Positions 13,856 through 15,241 of a stretch of 15,241 nucleotides of DNA are shown piece by piece. The stretch is taken from the NCBI GenBank assembly GCA_021413535.1, contig JAIOQF010000252.1, forward strand, positions 1 to 15,241. The letters run 5' to 3'. This stretch comes from Verrucomicrobiota bacterium (lineage in GTDB: Bacteria > Verrucomicrobiota > Verrucomicrobiia > Verrucomicrobiales > Verrucomicrobiaceae). A program made the position numbers and the translations under genes. The stretch's first letter is position 1. Every line of letters starts with the position of its first letter. The notes beneath the pieces were generated by a model, which did not search any database, was not told the DNA's origin, and saw only the letters and a list, made by a program, of their open reading frames with translations.

Positions 13856-14929
13856 TCAGCGCATCGGCCGCACTTTGATTTCCACCCGTCGGTTGATCGC
13901 CTGCTCTGCGATGCTGCCGTTGGGCGATGCCAGGAGACGAGTCTTGCCCAGACCAAGCGCCTCCACGCGGCCGGTGTCGAGCCGCAGCGATGAGATGAGC
14001 CAGTTGACCACTGCGGTTGCTCGGCGCTGGCTGAGGTTAAAATTGTATTCATCCGTGCCGAAGGAGTCGGTGTGACCCTCGATGATGAAGCGGCTGTTGG
14101 GATTGCGCATGATGAGCAGTCCCAGCTTCATCATGCTGAGCCGCGCATTCTCCGCCAGAACATCACTGCCGTATTCAAAGAGCAGATCCGTGGGCATCAA
14201 GATCGGCGCGGTGCTGCTGGACAGCTTGCCGCCGCGAGACATGAGGTCGTCCAGATTGCTGAAACCCTGGACGCGTTTCGCCGCCGCGTTGCCAGCGTCG
14301 GACTGGTGATTCAAATGATCGAGCAGCTTGCTGTCGAGATTATCGATTTTATTATCCAGCGGATTTCCAGGTAACAAGAGCTGTTTGCTGCTCACTGGCT
14401 TGCTCAAGATGGAGCTTTTGAGCGCACTGGCTGCAGCGGCCAGATCTGGACCAGGCAGGTTGTCCGCGACCGAAGCCAGTGATGGCCCCTGTGCGGGTTG
14501 TTGCGCCTGGGGCAGGTTGTCGGGCGAAATGAAATTGGTGATCTTGCTGACCTGCGGCGTGAGGTCGATGGGCTTGTCCAGCGGCAGCATGTCCACGATG
14601 TCTTGAATGTCCGCCTTCACCTGCGGTTCCGGCGGTCGGTCCGAAGGTGCCAGGATGTCTGGAATATGCTGGATCGCCTTCTGATCCTTGAGCAGTTCCG
14701 GACTGATCGCCAATCGCTCGGGTCGCGATTTTTCCTGCAATCCTAGGGAAATGGACTGCCGGCCAAGTTCGAGATTATTGAAAAGAAAATAGAGCCACCA
14801 ATGAAAGGCCAGCGCCAGCACGATGGCCACACAAAACCACCAGCGCAGGCTCCACGACCAGCGCTCGATCTGGAACGACGAGCGACGCACATTACCCCAT
14901 TCGTAATCTTGATAGGAAGGCGCGGCCAT
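13856..14929 (-). CDS. Inner-membrane-anchored OmpA-domain protein
   Basis: The 357-residue protein has a ~27-residue hydrophilic N terminus, one transmembrane helix (~30-51, WFCVAIVLALAFHWWLYFLF) and a ~190-residue linker rich in Asp, Pro and Leu repeats. The C-terminal OmpA/MotB peptidoglycan-binding domain is at ~243-357. Key motifs are EGHTDSFGT with D288, NLSQRRA with R303 (the pair that binds meso-diaminopimelate in OmpA), and NRRVEI at 346-351. Lacking a barrel and a cleavable signal, it has MotB-like topology: anchored in the inner membrane and reaching the cell wall. The ATG at 14929 fits the conserved-looking MAAPSYQDYEWG start. A longer start at 15007 would add 26 residues and leave only 17 bp to the divergent gene. 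It heads the operon with the polytopic protein and HAD phosphatase. Confidence 0.82.
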   Translation of the reverse strand: MAAPSYQDYEWGNVRRSSFQIERWSWSLRWWFCVAIVLALAFHWWLYFLFNNLELGRQSISLGLQEKSRPERLAISPELLKDQKAIQHIPDILAPSDRPPEPQVKADIQDIVDMLPLDKPIDLTPQVSKITNFISPDNLPQAQQPAQGPSLASVADNLPGPDLAAAASALKSSILSKPVSSKQLLLPGNPLDNKIDNLDSKLLDHLNHQSDAGNAAAKRVQGFSNLDDLMSRGGKLSSSTAPILMPTDLLFEYGSDVLAENARLSMMKLGLLIMRNPNSRFIIEGHTDSFGTDEYNFNLSQRRATAVVNWLISSLRLDTGRVEALGLGKTRLLASPNGSIAEQAINRRVEIKVRPMR

Positions 14930-15024
14930 GACTCGCGAAACTAGCATAAGGTTGATGAGCTGGCACATGGAAAGCACGGGCAATTTGCGCTTTGCACCGC
15001 CCGTCATCTTGCTACCGTGAACCG

Positions 15025-15241
15025 ATGCTACAGATTGTTTTCAATGAAATCAGCGCGGCGGAACTCTCGCGACTGCCCACGCCCCTGCAGTTTTCGCTCT
15101 TGGAGGCCTTGAACATCCAGCCCGAAGATGTCAAACAGGAAGACCGGCTCACAACGCGCTTTGGCGTCATCTCGCACGGGAAGATCAAGCTCTATCGTTG
15201 TCGTGCCGGTGATCACCGCATTTATTTTTCCGTTGAAGGCT
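15025..15241 (+). CDS. RelE/ParE-like protein, 3' end outside the window (partial)
   Basis: From the ATG at 15025 the frame stays open for 72 codons to the window end. It reads MLQIVFNEIS, then QFSLLEALNIQP, FGVISHGKIKLYRCRAGDHR and IYFSVEG. The last part, a small basic strand with YRxRxGDHRIYF, is the C-terminal core pattern of RelE/ParE-superfamily toxins (compare the YRVRxGDYRIxY motif), which cleave mRNA or act on gyrase. No antitoxin gene is visible upstream: the gene is divergent from the OmpA-domain gene. An antitoxin could follow downstream, or the protein could be a non-toxin member. It is only partly seen. Confidence 0.55.
   Translation, partial: MLQIVFNEISAAELSRLPTPLQFSLLEALNIQPEDVKQEDRLTTRFGVISHGKIKLYRCRAGDHRIYFSVEG

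Noticed and set aside
1..15241. CRISPR array, tRNA, rRNA or insertion sequence
   Set aside because: No regularly spaced repeats, RNA gene signatures, transposase motifs or long terminal inverted repeats were seen by eye.

Overview
The window looks like a chromosomal stretch from a Gram-negative bacterium, most likely a member of the Verrucomicrobiota. It has outer-membrane, TonB-type and OmpA-type proteins, GC-rich codon use, few Shine-Dalgarno sequences, and protein sequences resembling those I associate with that phylum. The phylum is inferred from protein character only; no rRNA or other marker is present.

Layout. Positions 1-480 hold unassigned DNA and the C-terminal remnant of a predicted aminopeptidase. 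At 437-1258 (minus) is a YmdB-type metallophosphoesterase. A rightward set at 1309-4479 holds an exported amidase_3-type cell wall hydrolase, an NAD-dependent epimerase joined in frame to shikimate kinase, and a small conserved hypothetical. At 4486-6113 (minus) a predicted outer-membrane beta-barrel is followed by a TonB-family protein. At 6392-9109 (plus) is an NtrB/NtrC-like two-component pair. At 9326-11418 (plus) is a periplasmic set of rhodanese, HMA-type metal-binding protein, thioredoxin and alpha/beta hydrolase. At 11439-14929 (minus) a compact operon holds an inner-membrane-anchored OmpA-domain protein, a polytopic GT-C-like membrane protein and a HAD phosphatase. The right edge cuts a RelE/ParE-like gene.

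The most interesting part is 4486-9109. The divergent intergenic region (6114-6391) carries a consensus-quality sigma-54 promoter (TGGCAC-N5-TTGCA, minus strand) facing the beta-barrel/tonB operon. A near-consensus IHF-like site and two matching 15-bp dyads (RGACA-N5-TGTCC, centres 32 bp apart) lie about 109 and 141 bp upstream of the predicted start of transcription, where enhancer sites of a sigma-54 activator are expected. The neighbouring genes encode a membrane histidine kinase and a response regulator with an intact GAFTGA loop. The barrel protein begins, after its signal peptide, with a TonB-box-like motif although it is far too small for a classical TonB-dependent receptor. Together these suggest a self-contained sense-and-respond envelope module: kinase, sigma-54 activator, TonB-box barrel and dedicated TonB. 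The ligand is unknown.
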